Below are positions 32,521 to 40,790 of a stretch of 64,000 nt of DNA, one piece after another. The stretch covers positions 1-64,000 of the forward strand of contig CANQQD010000001.1 of the NCBI GenBank assembly GCA_947625865.1. The letters run 5' to 3'. The first letter of the stretch is position 1; each line of letters opens with the position of its first letter. The notes beneath the pieces were generated by a model. The model was not told the origin of the DNA. It saw only the letters and a program-made list of their open reading frames with translations, and did not search any database. Origin of the DNA: an uncultured Clostridia bacterium (GTDB taxonomy: Bacteria > Bacillota > Clostridia > Christensenellales > Borkfalkiaceae). Position numbers and translations under genes: made by a program.

Positions 32521-34389
32521 TCAGATTATTTTAATTTCCCGTTCTGTGTCTACCACCGAGATGTTACCGAAGTCCGGCATAAGGTATATATTGCCGCTAT
32601 AATTTTCCTCCGTTTTTACATACACGGTGTTTCCGCCCGCCTCGCACGCCAAAAATTTTTCGGCGCCGTAGTCAAGAGTCTTTTGTACCGTTGCTGCTAT
32701 ACCGTCCCGGGCCACGGCCACGCCGTAGGGCGTATATTCCAGCCGCAATTTGGCTGTAAAAGCCTTTTTTATGCCCAGCGCGGTGAATATCTTTTGAGAT
32801 ATTTCGTTTGAAACTTCAAAGAATGCGTCCCCGGATTGGAAGCCGAATACGGCAGATTTAACTGTCTTTTTGCCCTTTTCCGAGGCCGCTTTTTGTATGC
32901 GCTTTACAAATTTGCAATCCGTGCGGTTTACCGCGGGCAATGGCAAAATTGTCCCCTCCCCCGTACTTACGGATATGCGTTTGAGGTCTATGCCCAGGCG
33001 GAGCGTCTTTTCCCCGTTATACTGCGGGAGGGCCGCATATAGCCTTTCCCCGCCCGCGTCAATCTCGGCGAGTTTGACGCCGCCTGCGTCCTCGCAGGAG
33101 ATTATCTCACATTCCAGCTCCCCGTCCCGTGTAAACGCATCGGTGGGAACGGTCACGAGGCACTCACCGTCGCTGCAGTCCAGCGCGGGCGGCAGCGGCA
33201 GGACGTTTTGCCCGATATGCAGGGCGCGGTTTTGTATTTTACAGTGCAGGCGGCCAAAGAGAGGAATGCGGGGCAGGGCCGTCCTTTCGGTATCGGTATA
33301 AAAAAGGTGCAGTTTGCGCACGTTTACGGCGGCAGTTATCACATCGCCCGCCTTTACCGAGTGGGAGCCGTCGTCCCTTATTATCACCCCTTCGGGGCCC
33401 TCGCCCGACATGTCGAGGTTACCGTATATCAGCGTCTCGCTGCCCAACTCCTCTGTGTGGGAAACCTTGACCTTTACAGCGGCCCCGTCCCCGTTCTCCG
33501 TCACCGAGAGGTCCTCTGCGCGGATGCCTAACCACATTTCAATACCGCCGAACACATCGGGATCGGCCTTACGCAAACAGGCATAGGGGACCTTGGTCTT
33601 TGCGCCGCAACCGGTGAAGAGTATTTCGACCTCCTCCCCCGATCTTGTGAGTTTAACCTTAAAGAAATTCATCTGCGGAGTGCCTATAAAGCCCGCAACA
33701 AACTTATTGACCGGGTAATCGTACAGATTTTTGGGGGCGTCCGTCTGCTGGACATATCCCTCTTTCATCACAACTATCCTCGTGCCCATGGTCATGGCCT
33801 CGACCTGGTCGTGTGTTACGTAGATGAAGGTGGTGTTCAGCTTTTTGTGCAGCTTTAAAATTTCAGCCCTCATCTGTGTGCGCAGTTTGGCGTCGAGATT
33901 GGATAACGGCTCATCCAAAAGCATAACTTTGGGTTCACGGACTATGGCGCGGCCGAGCGCGACGCGTTGCCTTTGTCCGCCCGACATTTCCTTGGGTTTT
34001 TTATCCAAATATTCGGTTATGCCCAAAATTTCGGCCGCTTCGGTTACTTTTTTGTGTATCTCCTCCTTGGGAAGTTTGCGGAGCCGCAGGCCGAAGGCTA
34101 TGTTCTCATACACTGTCATATGCGGATAGAGGGCGTAGTTCTGGAACACCATGGCTATATCCCTGTCCTTGGGCTCCACGTCATTGACCACGAGCCCGCC
34201 TATGGACAGCTCTCCCGCAGAAATATCCTCCAGCCCCGCTATCATGCGCAACGTAGTTGATTTGCCGCACCCCGAAGGCCCGACAAACACTATAAACTCT
34301 TTGTCGGCGATTTGCATGTCAAAGTCGTTTACCGCCTTTGTGCCGTTGGGATAGACTTTATAAAGATGTTTGATATTAACGTCGGACAT
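32521..34389 (-). CDS. Sugar ABC transporter ATPase with long C-terminal extension
   Basis: The ATG at 34389 (MSDVNIKHLYKVY) is chosen over 34461 because it has an AAAGGAG site. The 622-residue protein has a full ABC ATPase: Walker A VGPSGCGKSTTLRM, signature EMSGGQRQRVALGRA, Walker B VMLLDEPLSNLD and H-loop VTHDQVEAMTM. A MalK/MsmK-type TOBE domain follows (GIRAEDLSV, EELGSETLIYG, LHLFYTDTERTALP). Normal members end near residue 370, but here about 250 more residues follow. They are beta-rich in parts and include a second stretch like a sugar-binding or TOBE fold, with no known motif. It energises import by the MalFG-type permeases encoded upstream. Confidence 0.88.
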   Translation of the reverse strand: MSDVNIKHLYKVYPNGTKAVNDFDMQIADKEFIVFVGPSGCGKSTTLRMIAGLEDISAGELSIGGLVVNDVEPKDRDIAMVFQNYALYPHMTVYENIAFGLRLRKLPKEEIHKKVTEAAEILGITEYLDKKPKEMSGGQRQRVALGRAIVREPKVMLLDEPLSNLDAKLRTQMRAEILKLHKKLNTTFIYVTHDQVEAMTMGTRIVVMKEGYVQQTDAPKNLYDYPVNKFVAGFIGTPQMNFFKVKLTRSGEEVEILFTGCGAKTKVPYACLRKADPDVFGGIEMWLGIRAEDLSVTENGDGAAVKVKVSHTEELGSETLIYGNLDMSGEGPEGVIIRDDGSHSVKAGDVITAAVNVRKLHLFYTDTERTALPRIPLFGRLHCKIQNRALHIGQNVLPLPPALDCSDGECLVTVPTDAFTRDGELECEIISCEDAGGVKLAEIDAGGERLYAALPQYNGEKTLRLGIDLKRISVSTGEGTILPLPAVNRTDCKFVKRIQKAASEKGKKTVKSAVFGFQSGDAFFEVSNEISQKIFTALGIKKAFTAKLRLEYTPYGVAVARDGIAATVQKTLDYGAEKFLACEAGGNTVYVKTEENYSGNIYLMPDFGNISVVDTEREIKII

Positions 34390-34406
34390 ATTATCTCCTT
34401 TGCATT

Positions 34407-35267
34407 TCAGCCCTTTACCGAACCGCCCGTAACTCCTTCCACATAGTACTTCTGCAACCATATGAACAGCGCCGTGACGGGTATGGATACCACCACCGCC
34501 GCCGCGCAGAATACGGTGAAGTACTCGTTTACGCTCTCCTTATCGAGCCACTGCTTCATGCCCACCGCCACCGTGAATTTGTCGGGATCGCCCAACATTA
34601 TAAACGACGAAAACATGTACTCTCCCCATGGAGCTATAAAGGCCGTGAGTATGGTATAGATTATTATAGGTTTGGCAAGGGGAAGTATTATCTTGGTAAA
34701 AACGGTGTGCCTGTCGGCGCCGTCTATGCGAGCCGCCTCGTCCAGAGATTTGGGTATGGTGTCAAAAAAGCCCTTGCAGATGTAATACTGCATAGCCGAG
34801 CCCGCCGCATATACAAGTATCAGGCCGAATATGTTTTGGGTGAGGTTTATCTCCTTTAACACAAAGTATACCGCCGTCATCGACAAAAAGCCCGGGAACA
34901 TTCCCAGAATAAGCATTACGTTCATAAGGGGTTTGCGCATTTTAAAGCGCAGCCGCGAAAGGGCGTAGCCCGTCATGAGTACGATCAGGGTCTGCAAAAC
35001 GGTGACGGCCAGCGCAACTATCAGAGTGTTGGCATACCACTTTAAAAACTTGGTTTTGGTGAAAAGTTTTACATAATTGTCTATTGTCCATTGCTTCGGG
35101 AAGAAGTAATTTGTGGACATGCCCGTCTCGCCCCTGAACGATTGGATTATCAGTATAAAAAACGGTACAAGCCATATAAGACAAATCAGTGTAAGAACGA
35201 TGTGTATTATGGCGAGTTTCAGCCGTTCGGAGCCCTTTTTGCTCCTTAATTTTTTGCCTTCCATCAC
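34407..35267 (-). CDS. malG: Maltodextrin ABC transporter permease, MalG type
   Basis: The 286-residue membrane protein has six predicted helices (e.g. LAIIHIVLTLICLIWLVPFFILII) and the permease EAA loop (SLDEAARIDGADRHTVFTKIILPLAKP) that contacts the ATPase. The C-terminal WLQKYYVEGVTGGSVKG matches the MalG tail, which reaches the ATPase interface. Its ATG overlaps the stop of the malF-like gene by 4 bases, and the ATPase gene follows after 17 bases. It forms one half of the membrane channel for maltose or maltodextrins. Confidence 0.92.
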   Translation of the reverse strand: MMEGKKLRSKKGSERLKLAIIHIVLTLICLIWLVPFFILIIQSFRGETGMSTNYFFPKQWTIDNYVKLFTKTKFLKWYANTLIVALAVTVLQTLIVLMTGYALSRLRFKMRKPLMNVMLILGMFPGFLSMTAVYFVLKEINLTQNIFGLILVYAAGSAMQYYICKGFFDTIPKSLDEAARIDGADRHTVFTKIILPLAKPIIIYTILTAFIAPWGEYMFSSFIMLGDPDKFTVAVGMKQWLDKESVNEYFTVFCAAAVVVSIPVTALFIWLQKYYVEGVTGGSVKG

Positions 35268-36772
35268 ATAAGTTCCTCCTCGTTTTTGACTGATTTGGAG
35301 CGGTTGTAAAATATGAGCGAAAAGACCGCCACAACGATAAAGGTAAAGATGCCTATTACCGAAGCAAGGCCGTATTGGCTTTCGTTTACGGTGAGCTTAT
35401 ACAGCCACGTTATAAGCAGGTCGGTCTTGCCCGCATACTGCATTTCCAGCGACAAGGGTTCCCCGCCCGTAAGCAGGAATATCACGTTGAAGTTGTTGAG
35501 ATTGCCTATAAACTGGGTTATGAGATAGGGCGTGGTCACATGCAACATGTACGGCAAGGTTATTTTCATATAGGCCGTAACGGGTCCCGCGCCGTCTATG
35601 CGGGCAGATTCATACAGATCTTCGGGAATATTCATAAGTATTCCCGTGCATATAAGCATGGAAAACGGTATACCTATCCACAAATTCACTATGATTATGG
35701 TAATTTTGGCCGCCGTGCCGTCCGTTAAAAACGGTATGGGCTTATCTATCCAGCCCCAGCTTATCATCAGGTTGTTCAAAAGGCCCTGGTCGGCCAACAA
35801 CTGCGACATGAGCATCAGCGAAACAAACTGCGGTACGGCTATGGTCATAACGAGCACGGTGCGGTAGAGCTTTTTGCAGCGCACTCCCTTTTTGTTTATG
35901 AGTATGGCCACCACCATGCCCAAAATATAGTTGGTAAAGGTGGCGAAAAAGGCCCAGACCACCGTCCACAGCAGCACCTCGCGGAAGGTGTAGGCAAACA
36001 CCTTGCTGTTGGCCGATATGCCGCCGCCGAGTACGTTTACAAAGTTTTCGGCGCCCACCCAGCTGAACAGCTCCTTGGGCGGCATGTGCGCCTTATCGTA
36101 GTTTGTAAAGGCTATAAATATCATGAAGAATATGGGCAGAACGGTGAACACCACTATGCCGAGCATAGGTACGGACAGCAGCGTTTTGTGATAGTTGCGG
36201 TCGGTATAAGAACGCAACTCCTCCTTTGTGCCCGTAAGTTTCAGTCCGGCTTCACGCAGTTTTTCACACTCGTAACAGCCCGTCACGTTGCGGTACCACA
36301 TGTATATAAAGGCCACGATAATGAATATGGTCATAAGGGAATACAGCAGTATCAACAGGCTGTTGTCGTAGAATTTGTATGTAAAAATACCCAACGCGTC
36401 GTCCCACTCCTCCACGCAGGCCACTTCACCCAGACTGCCCAGTTTGGCAAGATATTTCCACCCGAAAAAGACCATATAAAGGGCAAACAACACTTCAAAC
36501 AGCAAATACAGTATGCCGCGCAGATACTGTTTGAGGGCTATCAGCCCCGTACCCATCGCAACAAAGGATATACGGGTCCTCCAGGTGCCGTTTTTGGCCG
36601 CCGAGCCTATGTTTGTAAACACCGACAAAAAAGCCATAAGGCAGCCGTACAGCTTTTTGGGCAACGCCGCAAAAAAGGAGGCTATCGAACGGGGCAACCG
36701 TTTAAAAAACGCCTTTGTGCGGTACACAAATTTTTGCGGCGCAGACATTTTTAAATATTCCAGATCAACCAT
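35264..36772 (-). CDS. malF: Maltodextrin ABC transporter permease, MalF type
   Basis: The 502-residue protein has an extended N-terminal part with two to three extra hydrophobic segments (GILYLLFEVLFALYMVFF, LLILLYSLMTIFIIVAFIYMW). It continues with the usual six-helix permease core and the EAA loop (IPEDLYESARIDGAGPVTAYMKITLPYM). The size is close to enterobacterial MalF but larger than most Gram-positive permeases. A GGAG site lies 12 bases after the malE stop. The C-terminal LIFYNRSKSVKNEEELM overlaps the next start. It pairs with MalG to form the channel. Confidence 0.92.
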   Translation of the reverse strand: MVDLEYLKMSAPQKFVYRTKAFFKRLPRSIASFFAALPKKLYGCLMAFLSVFTNIGSAAKNGTWRTRISFVAMGTGLIALKQYLRGILYLLFEVLFALYMVFFGWKYLAKLGSLGEVACVEEWDDALGIFTYKFYDNSLLILLYSLMTIFIIVAFIYMWYRNVTGCYECEKLREAGLKLTGTKEELRSYTDRNYHKTLLSVPMLGIVVFTVLPIFFMIFIAFTNYDKAHMPPKELFSWVGAENFVNVLGGGISANSKVFAYTFREVLLWTVVWAFFATFTNYILGMVVAILINKKGVRCKKLYRTVLVMTIAVPQFVSLMLMSQLLADQGLLNNLMISWGWIDKPIPFLTDGTAAKITIIIVNLWIGIPFSMLICTGILMNIPEDLYESARIDGAGPVTAYMKITLPYMLHVTTPYLITQFIGNLNNFNVIFLLTGGEPLSLEMQYAGKTDLLITWLYKLTVNESQYGLASVIGIFTFIVVAVFSLIFYNRSKSVKNEEELM

Positions 36773-36784
36773 CGGGACACTCCG

Positions 36785-38023
36785 TTACGCGCTGATAGAC
36801 GACTTTATCTGCTCCGTCATTTTGTTCAGATACTCCTGATAGGTGGTTTGGTCTATAAGTTTGTCTATTATATAACCGCCGTATGCCTTTACGGGGTTCC
36901 AGAAGTTGGAGGGCACGGAGGACTGCTCCACCGCATAACGGCTCTGTTCCGTTACGGCCGCAATCGCCGGATTGGCCTTTACCTCGTCCATGTCGGCGGC
37001 TACCTTGTTGGAAGGGCCCACGCCATGTTTTAAAAAGCGTTCCTTTTGCATTTCCTCGCCCGACAAAAAGGCGGCGAGTTTGTGCGCTTCGGCTAAATTT
37101 GCGCTGTGGGGATTTACGCCAAACAGCTTGTAGCCCTTGAAGGAGCTGAGTTGCTTTGTTTCGCCGTCCACGGTTACCGTGGGAAGTTTGCACACGCCGT
37201 AGTTTTGTCCCAGCTTTTCCTTTATGGCGTCGGCGTTCCACGTGCCCGTAACCGCTACGGCGAGCGTGCCCGTGCCGAAGCCCGAAATTATTGTGTCGTT
37301 GTTGGTGCCTTTGCCTGCAAAGGCCCCGCTTGACGTGAGCATTGCCATGGCCTTGGAGGCCTTTATGCCGCCCTCGCCGTTAAAGGTGCAGTCTACATTT
37401 TTTTCGCTGTAATCATCGTTGTATTCCACGCTGTAGGTGCAGCCGAAAGTAAAGAACCACCCCGCGGTGTACCACGAGTCGTCTATGCCCCAACCGATTT
37501 TTTTGTTCTTGCTCTCGCAGACGGATATAATTCCTTCCAGCGTGCTCACGTCCTCTTCGGTGAGCACGGACTTATCGTAATACATAAAGTAGCCGTTGTC
37601 GGCCGCATAGGGATAGCCGTACACCTTGCCGTCCAAGGTGCCCGACTCCACCGATTCCTCGGTATTGTCGCTTTTTATCTGTTCGAGATAGCTGCCGCCT
37701 ATCTGGGCTACGCCGCCGCAGCGGATCAGATTTATCAGCTGGTCGTTGGAATATCCATATACATCGGCTGCGGCCGAAGGGTCCTTGCTGACGTTCATGT
37801 ACGCGTCGCCCTCGCCGCAAACGCCGACGGATATGTTGTATTTTTTGTCGGGATTGGCGGCCTTGAACTTTTCGGCCATCTCCAAAAGGGTAGCCTGCTG
37901 GGCTTCCGCCCCCCACACGGTGAGTTTGATAGAGTCATCCTGCCCGGAACAACCCGCAGCGGAGGCGAGCGCCGTAATTGCCAGCGCGCCGCACGCAAGT
38001 AAAGAAATGATACGTTTTTTCAT
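36785..38023 (-). CDS. malE: Maltodextrin-binding lipoprotein
   Basis: The 412-residue protein has a signal peptide with lipobox (ASAAGC, C25) and the mixed alpha/beta layout of a cluster-D (family 1) sugar-binding protein (IKLTVWGAEAQQATLLEMAEKF, GWFFTFGCTYSVEYND, FGTGTLAVAVTGTWNADAIKE). It captures maltose or maltodextrins outside the membrane for the MalFG-type permease. The downstream permease follows after 12 bases. A strong GGAGG site is present. The ligand is inferred from the adjacent glycoside hydrolase and phosphorylase genes. Confidence 0.9.
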   Translation of the reverse strand: MKKRIISLLACGALAITALASAAGCSGQDDSIKLTVWGAEAQQATLLEMAEKFKAANPDKKYNISVGVCGEGDAYMNVSKDPSAAADVYGYSNDQLINLIRCGGVAQIGGSYLEQIKSDNTEESVESGTLDGKVYGYPYAADNGYFMYYDKSVLTEEDVSTLEGIISVCESKNKKIGWGIDDSWYTAGWFFTFGCTYSVEYNDDYSEKNVDCTFNGEGGIKASKAMAMLTSSGAFAGKGTNNDTIISGFGTGTLAVAVTGTWNADAIKEKLGQNYGVCKLPTVTVDGETKQLSSFKGYKLFGVNPHSANLAEAHKLAAFLSGEEMQKERFLKHGVGPSNKVAADMDEVKANPAIAAVTEQSRYAVEQSSVPSNFWNPVKAYGGYIIDKLIDQTTYQEYLNKMTEQIKSSISA

Positions 38024-38041
38024 AGGTTTATCCTCCTTGAA

Positions 38042-39739
38042 TCATTGTTTTATATTTGCCACAACGGCCATGCCGTTGTTTAACAGACGGTTTTGTTTAA
38101 AGTTTACGCCGAGCACAACTTCCCCGCAGGGTTCAAACTGCACGGACCTGCCGCTCGTGTTAAAGTAGGCGGTAAGGCCGGCGTCGCCCTTTGAGCGCGC
38201 CATCTTCAACATTCCCCTCTCCGCCGAGATCTCTGCCCTGCCCCCTTCGAGTTCGGGCCTCTGTTTAAGGGCGAGTATCTCCTTTAATTTTTGTTTGAAT
38301 TCGGGGTCCTGCTCCGCCGCCCAGTCAAACGTGCGGCGGCTGTCGGGGTCGCCCGCGCCGTCAAGCGCGAGTTCGGTGCCGTAAAATACGCAGGGCATGC
38401 CCGGGAACATCACTTCGGCGCACAGCGCGCACAGAAGTTTGTCGGTGTTGCCGCCGACAAAACGGAACGCCCTCGGGGTGTCGTGGTCGTCCAAAAAATT
38501 GAGGGCCATTGCGTTGGCCTGTTCGGTGTTGTCCATAAGCAGGTCGTTGAGCCGCGCCGCCGCATATACGGCCTTTATGGAGAACATTCCAAAGTAATCC
38601 ATCAAAATTTTTTGTAATTTGTAATTCATAACTCCGTCAAATTGGTCCCCGCGCAGCCAATGCTCGTTCAAGTGCCAAATCTCGCCGAGAATCAGCGCCC
38701 GCGGATAAGATTGTTTTATTTCCAGCCGCAACTGCCGCCACATCACATGCGATACCTCGTCGGCAACGTCCAGCCGCAGCCCGTCAAAGCCGTATTTTAA
38801 CCAGTTTAAGGCAACATCGGCAAGATACCGCCTTGCAAGCGGGTTGCCCGTGTTCCACTTGGGCATATACGTGCAGTCGGCAAAGTGGGCATAACTGCCC
38901 GCCTCCCTCTCGGGCCCGCCGACATACGTAAACCAATTGAAATAGGGGGAAGCCCGTCCCCGATGCATAACGTCCTCAAAATAGGGGTGCGTTATGTCGC
39001 AGTGGTTTAAAACGGCGTCTAAAATCACCTTCATTCCCGAAGCGTGCGCCAAAGACAGCAGCTTTAAAAGGGTGTTTTTGTCGCCGAACTGCGGATCTAC
39101 TACGGCGTAGTCCTTTACGTTGTACTTATGGTTGCTGTCCGACAAAAATATGGGCGTCAGATAGAGGGCGTTTACTCCCAGATCTTTTAAGTAGGGCAGT
39201 TTTGAGATTATCCCCTCGAGATCGCCGCCCGTAAAGGAATACCTTGTTATCCGGCCGTCCCATGGGGTATTTATATATGAATCGTCCTTATTAAAGTCCC
39301 CGCGGGCAAACCTGTCCACAAAGATTTGGTAAAACACGGCGTGCCGCGTCCACTCCAGAACGGGCATCACGTCAACCGCGTTTATAAAGGGGAACTGGAA
39401 GAACGTATAATAGGCAAGTTCAAAATCGTAATCGGTTGTTAAACCTTCCTCGGAATAATAGTAGACGCGGCCCTTATGATATATTTTGAATATGTATGCA
39501 AGCCGTGCGTCCGGGAGGGTAAAATCGGCGCGGTAATATGCAAAATCCACGCCGGTGGCGCACCTGTGCATAAGGCAGGACGAGCGCCGTTTGGTAAAGT
39601 CGTATTTGTTGTTGTAAAGTATCTCCACCCTGTCGGGGATATCGCCCGCCGCCATCTTTAAAACAAGCGTAAGTTTATGGTCTGCGGTGGCGTAGGCATA
39701 GTTGCTTTCCGGCTTATGGTATACTGCGTATTTATTCAT
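38042..39739 (-). CDS. Cytoplasmic GH13 maltodextrin hydrolase (neopullulanase/cyclomaltodextrinase type)
   Basis: The 565-residue protein lacks a signal peptide. The first about 120 residues form a beta-rich CBM34-like domain (YNNKYDFTKRRSSCLMHR), followed by the GH13 barrel with the nucleophile aspartate in GFDGLRLDVADEV, the acid glutamate in LILGEIWHL and the third carboxylate in NFLDDHDTPRAF. This is the cyclomaltodextrinase / neopullulanase layout, hydrolysing imported maltodextrins. It is the first gene of the transport operon. The ATG is only 2 bases from an operator-like palindrome and lacks a good ribosome binding site, so initiation may be weak or the start may be less certain than usual. 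Confidence 0.9.
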   Translation of the reverse strand: MNKYAVYHKPESNYAYATADHKLTLVLKMAAGDIPDRVEILYNNKYDFTKRRSSCLMHRCATGVDFAYYRADFTLPDARLAYIFKIYHKGRVYYYSEEGLTTDYDFELAYYTFFQFPFINAVDVMPVLEWTRHAVFYQIFVDRFARGDFNKDDSYINTPWDGRITRYSFTGGDLEGIISKLPYLKDLGVNALYLTPIFLSDSNHKYNVKDYAVVDPQFGDKNTLLKLLSLAHASGMKVILDAVLNHCDITHPYFEDVMHRGRASPYFNWFTYVGGPEREAGSYAHFADCTYMPKWNTGNPLARRYLADVALNWLKYGFDGLRLDVADEVSHVMWRQLRLEIKQSYPRALILGEIWHLNEHWLRGDQFDGVMNYKLQKILMDYFGMFSIKAVYAAARLNDLLMDNTEQANAMALNFLDDHDTPRAFRFVGGNTDKLLCALCAEVMFPGMPCVFYGTELALDGAGDPDSRRTFDWAAEQDPEFKQKLKEILALKQRPELEGGRAEISAERGMLKMARSKGDAGLTAYFNTSGRSVQFEPCGEVVLGVNFKQNRLLNNGMAVVANIKQ

Positions 39740-39740
39740 A

Positions 39741-39752
39741 TTAAACGTTTAA
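39741..39752. promoter_or_regulatory. LacI-type operator at the start of the maltodextrin operon
   Basis: The perfect 12-base palindrome TTAAACGTTTAA has the central CG typical of LacI-family operators. It lies 2 bases upstream of the hydrolase ATG and 69 bases after the lacI stop. Near-identical sites precede the amylase operon at 50.97 and 51.02 kb. Confidence 0.75.
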
Positions 39753-39820
39753 CCTATGCTAAAAGCGGGTACCTCCATGCGCTTTTATCAAAAAAAACGC
39801 ATTCCTCTTTTGTGTGTATT

Positions 39821-40618
39821 CTACTTTACGCGCACCGTGTGTATGGTGCCCTGCACTCTTTCGATGGCCTTTGTGTAGCAGTCCATAAGCGCGTCCACGC
39901 GGGTCTGAAGGCTTGTGGGAACCAAATACATTTCTATTCCCATATTTGCGGCCGTTTGGTGTAGGGAGGCGTGCACCGTTACCATGTTGCAGGAGGGCAG
40001 GCCGTTCAAATCGTTGCCCTCTATAAACAGTATCCGGTTACAAATGCCGACTATCTCCTTTTTTAATGTGCGGTTATACATGTCCACGAGCACGATTTTA
40101 AAGTTGTCTTTGCCGAACTTGTTTTCACCCTCGGCCAATACATATTCAAAGTCCTGAAATACCTGAAAAAACAGTGCGTCGTTTATCTTTGCGTCTACCG
40201 CAAGCATGGGAACGTAATTTTCCACTGCGAGTTTGCGGAACTTGTCCTCCTCCATACCAAGGCAGATAATGGCGTCGGCCGTATCCACGCGCGTGGCTTC
40301 GGGCTGGCTGCGCATTATAAGATTTAAACCCCTGCCCTCGAAGGCTTGCCCCAAAAGGCGCAAAAAATCGTAGGTTTCGGCTTTTTGATATATGGAGTGG
40401 CACTTTTCCGTTACAATGATGATATTCCCGCTCTTGCTCAACGCAAAGGACTTGGCCAACCGCGACGGACGGAAATCGTACAGGTTTACTATCTGCAACA
40501 CCTTTCGTCTTGTGGCCTCGCTGTATCTGTCCGAATGTATGCCGTTTATTATGTAGGAAACGGTGGCAACAGATACGCCGGCCATGCGCGCGATATCCTT
40601 TATGGTCATTTTTTCCAT
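39821..40618 (-). CDS. LacI family regulator, short sensor domain
   Basis: The 265-residue protein has a standard LacI helix-turn-helix and hinge (MTIKDIARMAGVSVATVSYIINGI, YDFRPSRLAKSFALSKS). The effector part is only about 205 residues, against about 275 in typical LacI-family proteins. The end sequence is not the usual family ending. It presumably controls the adjacent maltodextrin operons through the TTAAACGTTTAA-type sites, with a maltodextrin-derived signal. The shortened sensor may be a natural variant or a truncation. It is followed by a hairpin (aaaagcg / cgctttt) before the hydrolase gene, so partial termination between them is possible. Confidence 0.82.
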   Translation of the reverse strand: MEKMTIKDIARMAGVSVATVSYIINGIHSDRYSEATRRKVLQIVNLYDFRPSRLAKSFALSKSGNIIIVTEKCHSIYQKAETYDFLRLLGQAFEGRGLNLIMRSQPEATRVDTADAIICLGMEEDKFRKLAVENYVPMLAVDAKINDALFFQVFQDFEYVLAEGENKFGKDNFKIVLVDMYNRTLKKEIVGICNRILFIEGNDLNGLPSCNMVTVHASLHQTAANMGIEMYLVPTSLQTRVDALMDCYTKAIERVQGTIHTVRVK

Positions 40619-40624
40619 ATCCGG

Positions 40625-40770
40625 TCGAGCTTTTACAGCTTAACCCTCCCCGCGCAAAAGGAGGAGGGCAAGCCGTATAAAAAATGGAGGTTGTCCGCCT
40701 TATACGGCGGTTTTTGGAGGCTGCGACCCCCGCTCTCCTCCCCGGAGAGAGGAGAGCAAGGCCGCAGTTT
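40625..40770. repeat. Hairpin-rich intergenic segment
   Basis: Two inverted repeats, gccgtataa...ttatacggc and gctctcctc...gaggagagc, lie between the giant surface-protein gene and lacI. They probably terminate the upstream operon. No gene is visible. Confidence 0.55.
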
Positions 40771-40790
40771 GAAGGAGAAAAATGAACTGT

